Below are positions 22,972-34,789 of a stretch of DNA of 64,000 nt, one piece after another; position 1 is the first letter of the stretch; each line of letters opens with the position of its first letter. The notes under the pieces are model-generated. The model saw nothing but the letters and a program-made list of their open reading frames with translations, had not been told where the DNA came from and made no database searches. A program made the position numbers and the translations under genes. Where the stretch lies: the NCBI GenBank assembly GCA_025266875.1, contig JALLLT010000031.1:124001-188000 (forward strand), given 5' to 3'. Source of the DNA: Fennellomyces sp. T-0311. Its lineage: Eukaryota; Mucoromycota; Mucoromycetes; Mucorales; Lichtheimiaceae.

Positions 22972-25376
22972 ATGCCCAAGCGTAGAGGGAATGCTGCTAC
23001 TGCATCTAAACGAGTACGGAGCTCGACCACAGCACGCTTTATTGTGCCAGTTGCGCAAGTACGTTCTGCGAAAGTTTTATATGTCATAGTTTTGCAAAAA
23101 ATAGTAATATTTTTATTGCACAGCAGCAACATCTTATTGAAAGTGTTCCTATACCAGAGGCCATGGATTCAGTCGAAGAGAGCCAATTACAACTTACTAC
23201 TTGGGATAGCCTGCTAGAGTGGCGACCGGGAGCAGGGAGTTATTTAAAAAAAGCACGCGTTGGTATGTGAGGAAAATAGATAAATTGTACAGTGGTTAGG
23301 ATTCGTACTGAAATAGGTTAATATATGCGAAGGCCAATCTCGCTGGAAACGATGGCGCGATAAAAAAAAGGAGATCATGAAGCGCCAAAGCGTACTGGGT
23401 TGTAGACCATTGACAAGTTTCTTCGCCGCAGCAGGCAGACAAGTCATGCCGCTGACCGCACCAGTACTGCAGCAAGTTGAAAAACCAAAGCCTGTCAAGA
23501 GAAAAAAATCATTGATCGAGATCGAGAGGATTCAAGAGATATACCCCCAGCTACATGACAAAGTCTGTCAATTACGGAACTCAGAGCCTGAAGTTGGCTC
23601 ATTGAATGCGTACGAGGCACTACGACTTTTGAGCGTACATTGCTATTTCAAGAACCGTGTACTTGGGTGTACAAAAGAGCAAGCAAGTATGAAGGCTGCA
23701 ACATCTTTCTGGATCAAATCATATGAATATCGCAGAAGGTCTATTATCAGCTGGGCTAAAACTTATTTACTTCTTGGAGCCTTACCGCAGCATCAACAAG
23801 GTCGTCATACAAAAAGGGAATCTCTTTTAAATGATGAAGATATCAAGAGGCGATGTATATCGTTTATAAAAAGCGTCAACCCAGAAAGAAGGTCTCTTAT
23901 AATGCTCAAGAATGAACTTACAGACAAAATCATTCCGGAAGTACTTGGTGTCCCAGGTACTGTAGCAGAAACCACCATCTCCCGCTATCTACATGTATGG
24001 GGATATCGATATAAACGCTATAGTAAAAATGTAAGAATATATTTTAAACTACTTTATTTTCGTAATTGTTAAATGAAGATACTTTAGATTTACTATGATG
24101 GGCATGAGCGTCCCGACGTCAAATCGTACAGGCTCGAATGGGCAACACGAATGATGCACTTCCGGCAGTTCATGTGTCAGTTCTCTGGCGAGAATATGGA
24201 TATTGTGACGAGACCACTGTTGAATGAATATACGAAAGAACACGTCCTGGTAACCCACGACGAATCGACATTTTATAGCAACGACGCCAAGGACGACATG
24301 TGGATTACTTATGGTGAATCTGTTCTAAGAAAAAAAGGACCTGGGGGTTCGATAATGGTATCAGATTTTTTATGTGCTTGCCATGGTCCACTCAAAATTA
24401 CACAAGAGCAAAGCAACCAAAATCACCTACCAGAAGAGCACCCGCTCGAGGCACGTGTCTATTTCAAAGCGGGAAAAAACAATGAAGGCTGGTGGACCAG
24501 CGACCACATGATAGCGCAGCTTGACATAGCCATCCGTATTTTTGACATTTTGCATCCTGATTGTGTCGGTAAGAAAAAGCATTTGAATTTGCACAATACA
24601 ATTCACTTACTCCATTTTTCAAAATCGATAAGGTGTTTTTGCATTTGACCAATCAAGCAATCACGCCGCTTACCCAAAGGATGCGCTGTTGGCAAACAGA
24701 ATGACTCTAGGTGACAAGAAAAAAGAAGACTTGGCATTTCCATTCAAGAAGTGGGGTTATACATACGATCAAGAAGGCATCCCAATCCGATACAATTTCT
24801 ACTATACTGAAAACGTCCGTTCCAAGGCAGGAAAAAGGTATGAAGTTACTTACATGAAAGGTATCAAGAAGGTATGTTGTTTTGATACTCTATTCTCTCA
24901 TTATTAATGCTGTAAAAATATAAATACACACGTAGATACTCCACGAACGTGGAAAATGGCCAGAGGATCGGCGGGTGAACCTATTTTGTGGCATCCCAAC
25001 CTCAACCGAGGGTAACTGCTGTGCCCGACACATCTTAGAGAAGGAACCCGACTTTAAAGCACAAAAATCTGCACTAAATGAAGCAGTACGCAAGGCCGGC
25101 CATATTTTTGAACTGTATCCGAAGTTCCACTGTGAAACAAACTTTATCGAGCGCTATTGGGGAAAGGTGAAGCGCGAAGCTCGGTTGAACTGCGACTATT
25201 CGTACCGATCACTGGAACAAAACTTGCCTAACTTCTTGGATTCCGTTGGTCTGGACCAGATACGTAGGTTTTCTGGAAAAGCATGGGGATTCATTGAGCT
25301 GTATGCCAACGGTAAAGATGGCTACGAAGCTGAAAAACTCTACAAGTCTCATCGTCGCATAGGGCATAACCAATAA
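22972..25376 (+). CDS. DDE transposase, Tc1-mariner/IS630-like fungal family
   Basis: Six exons (22972-23058, 23124-23262, 23333-24030, 24088-24568, 24633-24871, 24936-25376) give 694 residues with no break. The N terminus is basic (MPKRRGNAATASKRVR) and lysine-rich to about residue 115, followed by helical, HTH-like DNA-binding regions (residues ~130-305). The catalytic core shows THDESTFYSNDAKDDMW (first Asp-Glu), RKKGPGGSIMVSDF, FAFDQSSNHAAYPKDAL (second Asp) and FHCETNFIERYWGKVKREAR (catalytic Glu region). This set is typical of a large fungal family usually annotated only as hypothetical protein; its spacing fits a DDE nuclease of the Tc1-mariner superfamily. All presumed catalytic residues are present. 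It sits between matching TIRs, so it is more likely an element's own gene than a domesticated one. Confidence 0.85.
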
Positions 25377-25769
25377 GTCAAATCTGATTACCACTTTTTT
25401 CACTTGTTTTCTTACCCATACTTCTCATATTACCATATCTAATCTATTCATTTCTTTTTCTTGTTTCAACACCTCTTAGTTGTATACACCTTCATAGATT
25501 ACATATTCAACCATGTTGTCGTTTATCTTTTCAAACATAAAGGTATAAAATAACTCGCTTATATATATATATATATTCAATATATGCTTCATTTTTATTT
25601 GTAATTAACTTTTGTCTCTGTACATTGTACATCGCATGCTGCGGCAATTGTTTAGTGTTTGAAAAAGGAGGCTCTAGCACAACGTTCGATCTTATATGAC
25701 CATCTGGTTTCACCTTACCATTTTTAGAAACGGGATTTAAAATGTTTACGATGCACCACTTCTCAAAAA

Positions 25770-25800
25770 TGTCTATTTAAGAGGGTATGCACCATACACT
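25770..25800 (-). repeat. Right terminal inverted repeat
   Basis: Reverse complement of the repeat at 22127-22157 apart from one base. It lies about 390 bases after the transposase stop codon. Confidence 0.85.
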
Positions 25801-26771
25801 TTTGTATCCCTAAAAAGTTATAGCCATAATGCTACAAAATTACTTGTAGAGCTGCATGGGTAGTTATTATAGCTACGTGTATACAATGGGCAGCTGAATA
25901 CTGGAACGAGATGTAACCAATGTATTAAGGGAGTTCAATGAACCTCCAGAAGACCATGAGCATACAAAATTCGAGTTAGCTATTCAGTTATTTTTCGCTC
26001 AAAAGATTTTTATGCCTTCAAAAGGCATCTGGCAGTTGTTAAATAATAATACTGTACTATTACGCCCATTTCGAAAAAGGCTTTTCTTACATTTATGATC
26101 TTTCAGACGTTCACTAGACGCTCTTATTATGGACTAATTATATATGCCACATCTCGTAGTGAGTATATCTTCTCGTCTTCTGCAAGATAAACGAATTGAC
26201 GACGACACGATTTACTTTTCTTCTACGTAGTCACTCTCAACATATCGATACAGCAGCTTCCTTATGACATCGTATTAGCGTGAATATATAGAAAGCGGAT
26301 ATAGATGGCTATGGAAGGTTGTCGTCCATCAAATTAGCTGTGATTGCTAGGTTTGGCGAGTGCTGTTAAGGCAAAAATTCCTCTAAAATCGGCTTTGAGG
26401 GCGCCAGGAGACCATTTAGCTTTTTACAGGAATGTTGCACAAAGCGCGAAAGCCACCGCGAAAGTTTGAGGACATTCAAAGAGAGCATGCAGGAAGCTGC
26501 TTAGATTTGTGCAAGATAGTATCATTTTGACGCAATCAAGTACTTTCGCCAATCAATGCCGAGATGATCGAGTGGATGTCCCCAAGATCGACCAAGCAAC
26601 AGGTTTATACGGCTCACACTGGCAACCGTATTTGGAGTCGAAAACGCGACGAGAAAAAAAAAGAGTCACTTATTTCGGTATTGAGAGGTGCGCGCGTAGT
26701 TGCTCTTTAACCAATGCCTTTTATCTGCGATGCGCGACAGCACGAAGAGGCCCTTTATATTATAAGTATCA
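25801..26771. other. Intergenic, upstream of TAF2
   Basis: No gene is recognised. A frame at 26509-26775 has no motif and overlaps the likely promoter and 5' leader of the next gene. The left part is AT-rich flank of the transposon. Confidence 0.4.
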
Positions 26772-29700
26772 ATGAAAACAATAACGTGATCCAGGCCAAT
26801 GCTGACCCGTAATTTCTATTTTATACAAGTCATGAACGTTTCGTGCTGGAACTCGACTTTGATCAACGTTCTGTGGAGGTAGGCCTTTCCAATCGATGAT
26901 CTTTTCTCTGCGGCGAACGAGCTAATTCGTGTTATGATTAGGGCACTGCAGAGCTTACGATACAACCATTGCAAGATAAATTAGCAGATATACGATTGAA
27001 TTGTCGACAATGCAGTATGCTTTTTTTTACGCGCAGTACTTAGGCTTGTTTACTCAATCGGAAACTTTCAGAGGTTAAACGGGCGTTTGTCAACGATGTC
27101 TCGGTCGAATTCACTCACAAAGATGCGATATGTGAACTGTCGTTGGATGACGATGCCGATATTACACACCATCAAGCTTACAAGAGCAAGTACTTGTCTG
27201 CGATTAGAGAAGCTGACGAAGGAGAGCTTTCAATTACACTTCCAGAGGGCTGCATTCAACCAGTAAGCGACGGTTTTATTTTTTTCTCGGCTTCTTTGAT
27301 TAACTTGATTACAGCTCTCTGACAGCGATGCCCGGAAGTTGGAAACTTTTGACAATGCTGGTAAGAATTCAAAACAAAGCAACATGACAGACCCGAACTA
27401 ATGTCCCCTTGGAAACAAAAAGTAGAATCACCTGATGTGCTAGATGATTCAGCGACACCCACCGCGTCAACATTAGAAAAACCTGCAACTGGATCAACCA
27501 CAACCGAGGCAACTGTCACTTACACCCCCATAACCATTCGCGTCCACTATACCATCGACAACCCTCGTGAAGGCCTGGTCTTCATCGATCCAGACCAGGA
27601 TACTGCTCCCTATGTAAGAATGACAACGCCAGAAGCGTGGATTGCATTGAGCTAATGTGGTTCGTGTAGCGTTATCAGCACGTATATACCGTCAATCAAC
27701 CATTGCCCGGGGCCACGCGCTCGTGGGTGCCGTGTATTGACAGAATATCAGAACGATGCACCTGGGATATGGAGTTTATCGTGCCACAGCGAATGGTCAC
27801 CTCCATACCCGGACAGGACGAGGACATGATGCAACTGGATGATGAGGAAGATATGGTTGTAGTGTGCAGCGGTGAAGTTATTGAACAGGTAATGAATGCG
27901 GAGCAATTAGATGATCAGGTTGGCTAATTGTAGATGCAATAGGTGGTTCACCCAGTTGATCCTACAAAAAAGATCGTGCATTACAGTCTTCCGGTGCCGA
28001 TATCAGCACCCAACATTGGTTTCGCCATTGGGCCGTTCGAAATGATCAAACTTACGCCAGCTCAGCTGCAAGATGAGCTCTTGACAGCCGAACTCGATGA
28101 AGAGCAGCAGCATTGTTTGATGGCGGAAATCGACATGTTGTCCAACATTTATGCATTTGCATTGCCGGGGCACTTGGATGATTTAAGTATGACCTGCAGT
28201 TTCCTGATGCATGTAAGAATCGATACAGGGTATATCCTATGTGCAGATGAAGCTAATATGGGACCAGGCTTTGCACTTTTACAACCAAAACTACAGTTCG
28301 TACCAATTCACAGATTACAAGGTTGTTTTTGTGGAGGACACGTGGTGTGATGCAGCCGCAAGTGCGTCATTAGCCATCTGCAGGTTTGTATTCCGAGATG
28401 ATGCTAGTGGTCCATAGAAGCTAACAAACTCTATATAGCTCACATCTGCTACATTCCCCCGACATTATCGACCAAATATATCATACCCGATGGGTGCTCA
28501 GTGCAGCATTAGCGAGACAGTGGTTTGGAGTGTATATATCCCCAAAGGCGTGGCCCGATATCTGGCTGATGTGCGGTGTGGCCAACTTTATGGCTTCGCA
28601 ATTTATCAAGCGACATCTTGGAAACAATGAGTATCGCTTGCGCATGAAAAGAGTAAGCTGGGAGCGTCTCACCGGGAAAGCACTAGATATTAACGGACGT
28701 CATATAGGATATCGATCTGTGCTGCAGCTTGGATGTCAACCGCGCGCCTTTGTATAACCAAGCACTACCATTTCCGCTGGATCCTGAGGATCTCGACTTT
28801 ATCGAACTCAAGTCGCCATTAGTCCTGTACATGCTCGATAAGCGCATGTGCAAAGGCGGAAATTCGCTTGGATTATCGCGCGTACTTCCCAAATTAGTGG
28901 TATCGGCCATGAGCGGTGAGATTGCACAGAACGCAATCAGCACGCATCATTTTCTTAAGTTATGTCGGAAAGTGAGCGGATACGACACGCGCGTGTTTGC
29001 TGAACAATGGATCTACAAAAGCGGTTGTCCAAAGTTCACCTTCTCGTTTCACTTTAACCGCAAACGGATGGTTGTCGAGTTTTACATGCGCCAAGAGAAC
29101 ACCAATAGTAAAGCGGGTGCAGATCAAATCGATTACCTCGCTACGCCCACATTTACTGGCAGTCTAACCGCACGCATCCACGAAGCCGATGGAACGCCTT
29201 ATGAGCACATTCTTGATATCAACAACATGGCTCACAAATTTGAAGTCCAGTTCAACACCAAATACAAGCGTATCCGTCGCAACACAAAGCGGTTTTTGGC
29301 CAAACAAGCAGCAGCGGCAGCTGCAGTGGCTGATGAAGATCCAGAAAACGAGGACGAGCCTACAGGCATACTCGGTATCATTCCCAATCTGGGTCTGGGG
29401 ATGCCCGTGTTTGAAGATGTAACACAGAAGCAAGAGTGGCGGATTGCGGAGTGGGGCCAGGATGAAGAAGATACAACTGGTGCGGCCAGTGCGACGTTTG
29501 ACTGGATTAGGCTGGATGCCGAATTTGAATGGGTCTGTGTGATGGAGTTCCAGCAGCCTGATTATATGTGGGCAGCGCAACTGACAAAGGATCGCGATGT
29601 GGTTGCTCAGTATGAGGTAAATCTGAACTTTTATCGAGTCTCTTCTGTTTTACCCACAACATGGTTAGGCGGTGGGCGCACTGAAGCGTATGCCTTCATT

Positions 29701-32700
29701 GCAAACGTCAACCAGTTTGTTGCGAGCACTGCTGGATCCAAAATGCTTCTATAAGATCCGCATGGATGCTGCCTATGCACTGTCTACGGTGAGTTTGTAA
29801 GCTTTATATGGGTTCGTTGGAATTAAACCCTGGTTTTCCCAGTGTGCCACACCGGGTTTGAACTGGGTCGGTCTACTTCAACTGAATAAGATGTTTCAAA
29901 AACGGTTCTGCTTTCCGCTGCCTGCTTCGTACATGGACACTGACAGCGACATACCCATCACACCCGCCATCCCAAAACCAAACAACTTTTCCAATCTGCA
30001 CGATTATTTTCTTCAGAAGGCTGCGGTGGTCGCTTTCTCCCAAGTACGAGACGAGCATGGTAACACACCTCTCAGAGTGCGTCAGTTCCTGCTGGATCTC
30101 TTAAAGTATAACGATAATACGGGCAACGAAGTAAGCTTTGTCAGGGAAACTATGTGCATTGTAGCCAACGTTTTACTAGTTTTCCGACAATTACTACGTC
30201 TCTACTCTGATATCTGCTCTTGGAGATGCTCTTATACCATCACCTGATTCACATGAAGAGCCTCAGCATCTTAATGCTGAGGATGAACAACTGCTAGAGG
30301 CTGCCAAAGCAGAAATCGAACGCTTCCGTACCCTAGACTATGTCGTACCATCCTACCACAACGTAGTGACAATCAGTTGCTTACAGGTTCACTATTTAAG
30401 AGTAGCAATAGGTATCACACACGTTAACCGGTTTTTTCTGTACTATTAGACTATTACCAAGTTCATGTTGAACGGTCTGACGCCTGTTGACCCTTCATTG
30501 TTCCTTTACTACACAAGGTTTGTTCTGCAGCATAGATCTGATATACTGAATACTTACAAGTACGATAGATATGGCAACTATGTCGGTGTCCGATGTAGTG
30601 CCTTTGACAGTCTGATCATCATATGTGGACTTACAAACAACGAGCTTGTGCGATACTACTTTAATGTCATCAAGACGGATCCATCGGTGTGTGTTTCACA
30701 CTATGTGGCTCGGTCCATGCTTGCATGGCTTGGATTGGCAATGAAGGAAAAGTTTGAAGTGGCACAGAACGGAACGATCGAAGAGTTTGCGGAGGAAGAA
30801 GGTCGCGTCGTTATCGAAGATGAGCAGGCCCGTTTACAAAGAATGGCACAACAGCGACAGCTTCAAGAAGGTATCGAAGGCTTGCGACGACGATTCGAAA
30901 GCAACAGTGAGTTGCAAAAGAATATGTGGGAGATGCTTACGTAAGTTTTTTTTTGCGACTGATAATGCATTGCCATGGATACTGATTCCTATCACAGCTC
31001 TGCAGAGAACTTGTCGCATTTGGATCATTGCACGAGAAAGTATTTGCTCCAGCTTTGCGAATACATGTACAAACCTATAGACTCTGGTCTAAAGGTGACA
31101 ATTCGAATGCCACCAACACAGGTATGCATTACTAGCACTTTTTTAATCTGAGTATTGAATGTGGATTTAGGGTCAAGAAGTCAAAGATATACCTGCAGAG
31201 CAGCCGCCACCTACCATTCTCCGCATCAGCGTACCCAAACCCCAACCTCCTCCTGACAATGCCCAAGGCAAGTTTGTTGTTCTTAATAAGCAGCTAGTTG
31301 CGGCGATTAACGGTACCATTTTAGTTGCTGATGAACCAAAAACACCCAAAACGCCAAAGAAGTCAGTCGTACGCATCAAAACACAGCCAACAAAAGTTAT
31401 ACCAGTGTCACCACCGCCATCCTCCACTACATCACCCGAGCCAACACGGCCTAGCAAGACATCCTTCCAACCCGAGCTCACTGGTATGCCTACTGATCAG
31501 GCTAAAGATTGCCGACGCATTTTGGGAAAGCTGCAAAAGAACCGCGCTGCCCTCTTGTTCGTCCAGCCTGTTGATGAAGCTCTTGATGGTGCGCCAGATT
31601 ACTACAAGATCATCAAAGAACCAATGGATATTGGGACTGTCAAGGTAAAGGAGAAACTAGCAGAGTTGGTATTGCAGTCATACTGACCTTTCTGTAGGCA
31701 AAGCTTGACCGTAACATATACAACTCCTTTGACGAGTTTGAAAAAGACATACGGCTTATTTTCAGCAACTGTTACATTTACAACAGACCTGGCACCTATG
31801 TATACAATGAAGGGCAGTCATTGGAATCTGTGTTTGACGATGAACTGCAAAAGCTACGTGGCGTAGAAGAGATGCAAAATATGACGATTGTCGAAGGACC
31901 AACGTCGATGGACAACAGTCTCACGCCAAACACCGATGATACCCTTGTGGAAAAGACCGACATGGAAAAGTGTGCTGCCATACTGTCACATGTCATGGAA
32001 AATCAGCACGCGTTCGAGTTTCTTCGCCCGGTCGATCCAATCAAGCAAGGAATTCCTGGCTACTTCCAAGTGATCAAAGAACCGATGGATCTAGGCACGA
32101 TCAAGGCGAAACTTACAAACAACGAGTATGCCGATCCACGCCAATTCGACTATGATGTTCGCTTGGTATTCAAGAACTGTTACACGTTCAATCCACCAAA
32201 CACATACGTCTATGGCGAAGCTCAAAAGCTCGAGCATGAATACAAACGTGAGTGGCGCCAATGGTTTGGTGAAAAGCGAAAGGCCGAAGAGGAAATATTC
32301 AGCACACCGCCAACATCTGAACCACGCATGGAGCCAGCTCCTCGCAAAGAAGGATCTCGGGGAGCCGATATGACAGGTAGCAATCGTCGCAGATGTTTGC
32401 GTATCCTTGAGAAACTTTGGGTCCATGCCAGCTCAGAACCTTTTCGACATCCAGTAAGTGTGGCAAATACGATTGCTTGTAGACATGGCTCTCACTCTCG
32501 AGCACAGGTTGACGCCATTGCTGTGCCTAACTATCACGATCTGATCAAGCGGCCAATGGACCTGTCCACTATTCGAAGCAAGCTGGAGAACGAGCAGTAT
32601 GCAACCATCAGCGATTTTGAACGAGACGTTCGGCAGATATTTTGGAACTGCTATCGATTCAACGACTTGTCATCGCCCATCTCGCAGCAAGCAAAAGTGC

Positions 32701-33155
32701 TCGAAAAGTACTTTAACGAGATCTGGGCACACAAGTATGGTATACACAACCGACTGGAAGGATCTGATCTCGAGCTTGCGCGAAAAGTCATCAGCAAGCT
32801 TCGAACCCATGATGCTGCGTTCATTTTCATCGAGCCTGTGGATACCACCATGGTGCCAGACTATCTGAGTATCGTCACGCAACCAATCGATCTTCGCACG
32901 ATATCAGAAAAGCTAGAGTCCGGACAGTACAACAGTCTCCAACAAATCGATGCCGACTTGCGGCTCATGTTCAACAACTGCTACACGTACAACAGCCCGG
33001 TCATGTTTGCGCACGAACAGGGCAAGAAGCTCGAAAAGTACTACAACAACAGCAGTCGCGAGATGAAGAACCGGATTAATGCGCAGGCGACTGGGGTGAC
33101 CATCACACTGCCCGCGCCGACCAAACCGAAAAGCAAAAAGAAGAAGCGAACGTAG
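26772..33155 (+). CDS. taf2: TFIID subunit TAF2 fused to four bromodomains
   Basis: Nineteen exons total 5400 nt (1799 residues) in one frame. The N-terminal ~1000 residues are the aminopeptidase-like TAF2 body: HERFVLELDFDQRSVEG, IRLNCRQC, ITIRVHYTIDNPREGLVFID, WVPCID, TCSFLMHALHFYNQNYSSY, VFVEDTWCDAAASASLAI, LARQWFGVYI (the zinc HExxH of M1 peptidases is lost, as usual in TAF2), DLCCSLDVNRAP and LTKDRDVVAQYEAV. After a HEAT-like region and a Pro-rich linker come four bromodomains at about residues 1285-1390, 1420-1520, 1560-1665 and 1673-1775. Each keeps the acetyl-lysine Asn (NCYIYN, NCYTFN, NCYRFN, NCYTYN) and the P-x-D/D-Y motifs. The protein ends in a basic tail (KSKKKKRT). TAF2 binds initiator DNA in TFIID; the bromodomains would add histone-acetyl reading. 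The first exon (26772-26785, MKTI) is the least certain. Confidence 0.92.
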
Positions 33156-33423
33156 CTTCTTGTCGCACCCCTTCCTTTTGCATTTGTGTAAAATTAAGCC
33201 TGAGGAAGGCGTCCATCATGTACATACAAACCCTCCAAAAAAAGCAGCCAACCTATCCATGCCAGCCTTCTGGCGGCATCCGTTGTAATTATATAAACAC
33301 CCGTCTCCAAATGAATAAGATACAGCATTTTATTGTGCCTTGTGGTATGAATTGTTAAATAAATGACGTGTAATAAGTACAATGTGGAGGAGAGAATAAA
33401 GGGAGATGACCGTTGGCGCCTCG

Positions 33424-33990
33424 TCATGGCTTAACCGCCTTCGCTGCCGGGTTGCCTTGTTTTGGTACACCAAACAACCGAGGAGCGTACTTGCTCCACC
33501 CCAATGCATGGATCTTGCGCACAAAAGCCGGGGTGATTGCTGCCGTGAGAGTCACTCGCACAGGCAAAAACAATGTCTTGTGGATACCGTATGCCAGCAC
33601 AAACACCGACGCCAGCGATGCCTTCTCGTCCGAGTTTTCCTTGACCGGTCTAGGTGGCCGTCCAAGCCATTCATTGACCGTATTAACCACCGTGTCTTCC
33701 ACCTGCTTGACCTTGTCCTGACCCAACACCTGAATTCCAGCAAACACTGCACCAAGATCGATCATGCCAATGCCCAGGTACACAATGATTCCTGAAGCAC
33801 CATACTTTTGTGCCAGTTCCTTGAGTTTACCCACTTTGGGTGCGGCCTTCTCCTTTGCTTTTTCTTTGGCCTGATTCACTTTGGGTGCAATGGCCTGTGT
33901 CAACCGTTCGGAGGTTGTTGCCTTGGCAGAGTATGCTCGGCGTACAACGATCGATCGAGTTGCTGCTCTTCGAATGGTATTGGTAAACAT
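33424..33990 (-). CDS. Mitochondrial FAM210/DUF1279 family protein
   Basis: A single-exon protein of 188 residues. The N terminus (MFTNTIRRAATRSIVVRRAYSA) is a typical mitochondrial presequence, rich in Arg and Ser with no acids. A Lys/Ala/Glu-rich helix follows (residues 38-60). The DUF1279 core starts at LAQKYGASGIIVYLGIGMIDLG (a membrane helix) and has a second hydrophobic segment near residues 125-150. Yeast NAT2 and animal FAM210A/B belong to the same group; their role is in mitochondrial inner-membrane or translation functions. The gene converges on TAF2, with 268 bases between the stops. Confidence 0.88.
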   Translation of the reverse strand: MFTNTIRRAATRSIVVRRAYSAKATTSERLTQAIAPKVNQAKEKAKEKAAPKVGKLKELAQKYGASGIIVYLGIGMIDLGAVFAGIQVLGQDKVKQVEDTVVNTVNEWLGRPPRPVKENSDEKASLASVFVLAYGIHKTLFLPVRVTLTAAITPAFVRKIHALGWSKYAPRLFGVPKQGNPAAKAVKP

Positions 33991-34789
33991 TAAAAATGAA
34001 AGTATGGAATGTCGAAAAGACGCGGCTAAAAGGTCGACTTTAAAAAATATTTACTCGGCAGAACCGTTTCGCCACTTTTTTGACGCATCGACCCTTTCCC
34101 GGTTGAGCCCACCCGGCATCTCCGACGACAATTGACAACATCGATCTTTTTGATTGTGCTGCCAAGTAACCAATGATTCCTCGTCGATCATTATCTCTTT
34201 TTGATACGCTCTCAGAGAATATACTGGCTCCCTGTCTGGGAAGATTAATACCGATGGCTATCCAACATTGATTATCGCTTTAGACGTCCCAGTCGACATT
34301 TGTTATCCTGATGCAGGTGTGTAACAGCCTTAGTTAATTTTGGTAACACTGCGCCAGCATTTAACTATTTTATTGAATTAGAAGCTTACTCCTATTCTTT
34401 TAGCTGTAATAGGTGAAATTTACTGGGTCCATTAGAGTCCCTTATTGATCTTATCAACAATACAGCACGAATAGGTCAGTGCTCATTTCTTGCTATAGGA
34501 AAGAAAGCGTATCTATTCATATCTAAGCGATGGTCTTAAAAGTTATATAAGCGGTACACAACGTAATACCCTACTGGCGCATTGGCTGATCATTGTAAAA
34601 AAAATTATAATCGAACCATGATGCGTAGTATCTTACGCACAGATCTATAGCTCAAAATATCAAGCTCATCGTATCGTTTGACTATACAAAACTTCCAAAA
34701 CCATCGTCTTTCTAATACTCTACATTGCTTGGTACTCTTGTACTGTGCCACAGAGTAACGTTCGTAGCCAAGCTCACATTTCATCAGGG
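33991..34789. other. Intergenic with a short coding-like remnant
   Basis: Contains the upstream region of the DUF1279 gene. On the plus strand 34206-34315 reads YALREYTGSLSGKIN and YPTLIIALDVPVDICYPDA without a stop, followed by a plausible donor site. It looks like a coding remnant, but I cannot assign it to a family and no intact gene is present. Confidence 0.3.

Larger units (their letters stand above)
22127..25800 (+). mobile_element. IS630/Tc1-mariner-type DNA transposon with intact transposase and TIRs
   Basis: A 31-nt sequence at 22127-22157 recurs in inverted orientation at 25770-25800 with one mismatch, and the only long gene between them is a DDE transposase. The repeats begin AGTGTATGGTGCATACC. 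TA dinucleotides lie just outside at 22117-22118 and 25811-25812 and could be the TA target duplication of this superfamily if the true ends extend 10 bases or so past the conserved core. The element is about 3.7 kb, with an 0.8 kb 5' leader and a 0.4 kb 3' region. The near-identical ends and open frame suggest a young insertion. Confidence 0.78.

Noticed and set aside
30522..30585. Possible short intron in TAF2 between LYYTR and YDRYGNY
   Set aside because: The frame is open through the stretch, and removing it would break the phase, so it is kept as exon.
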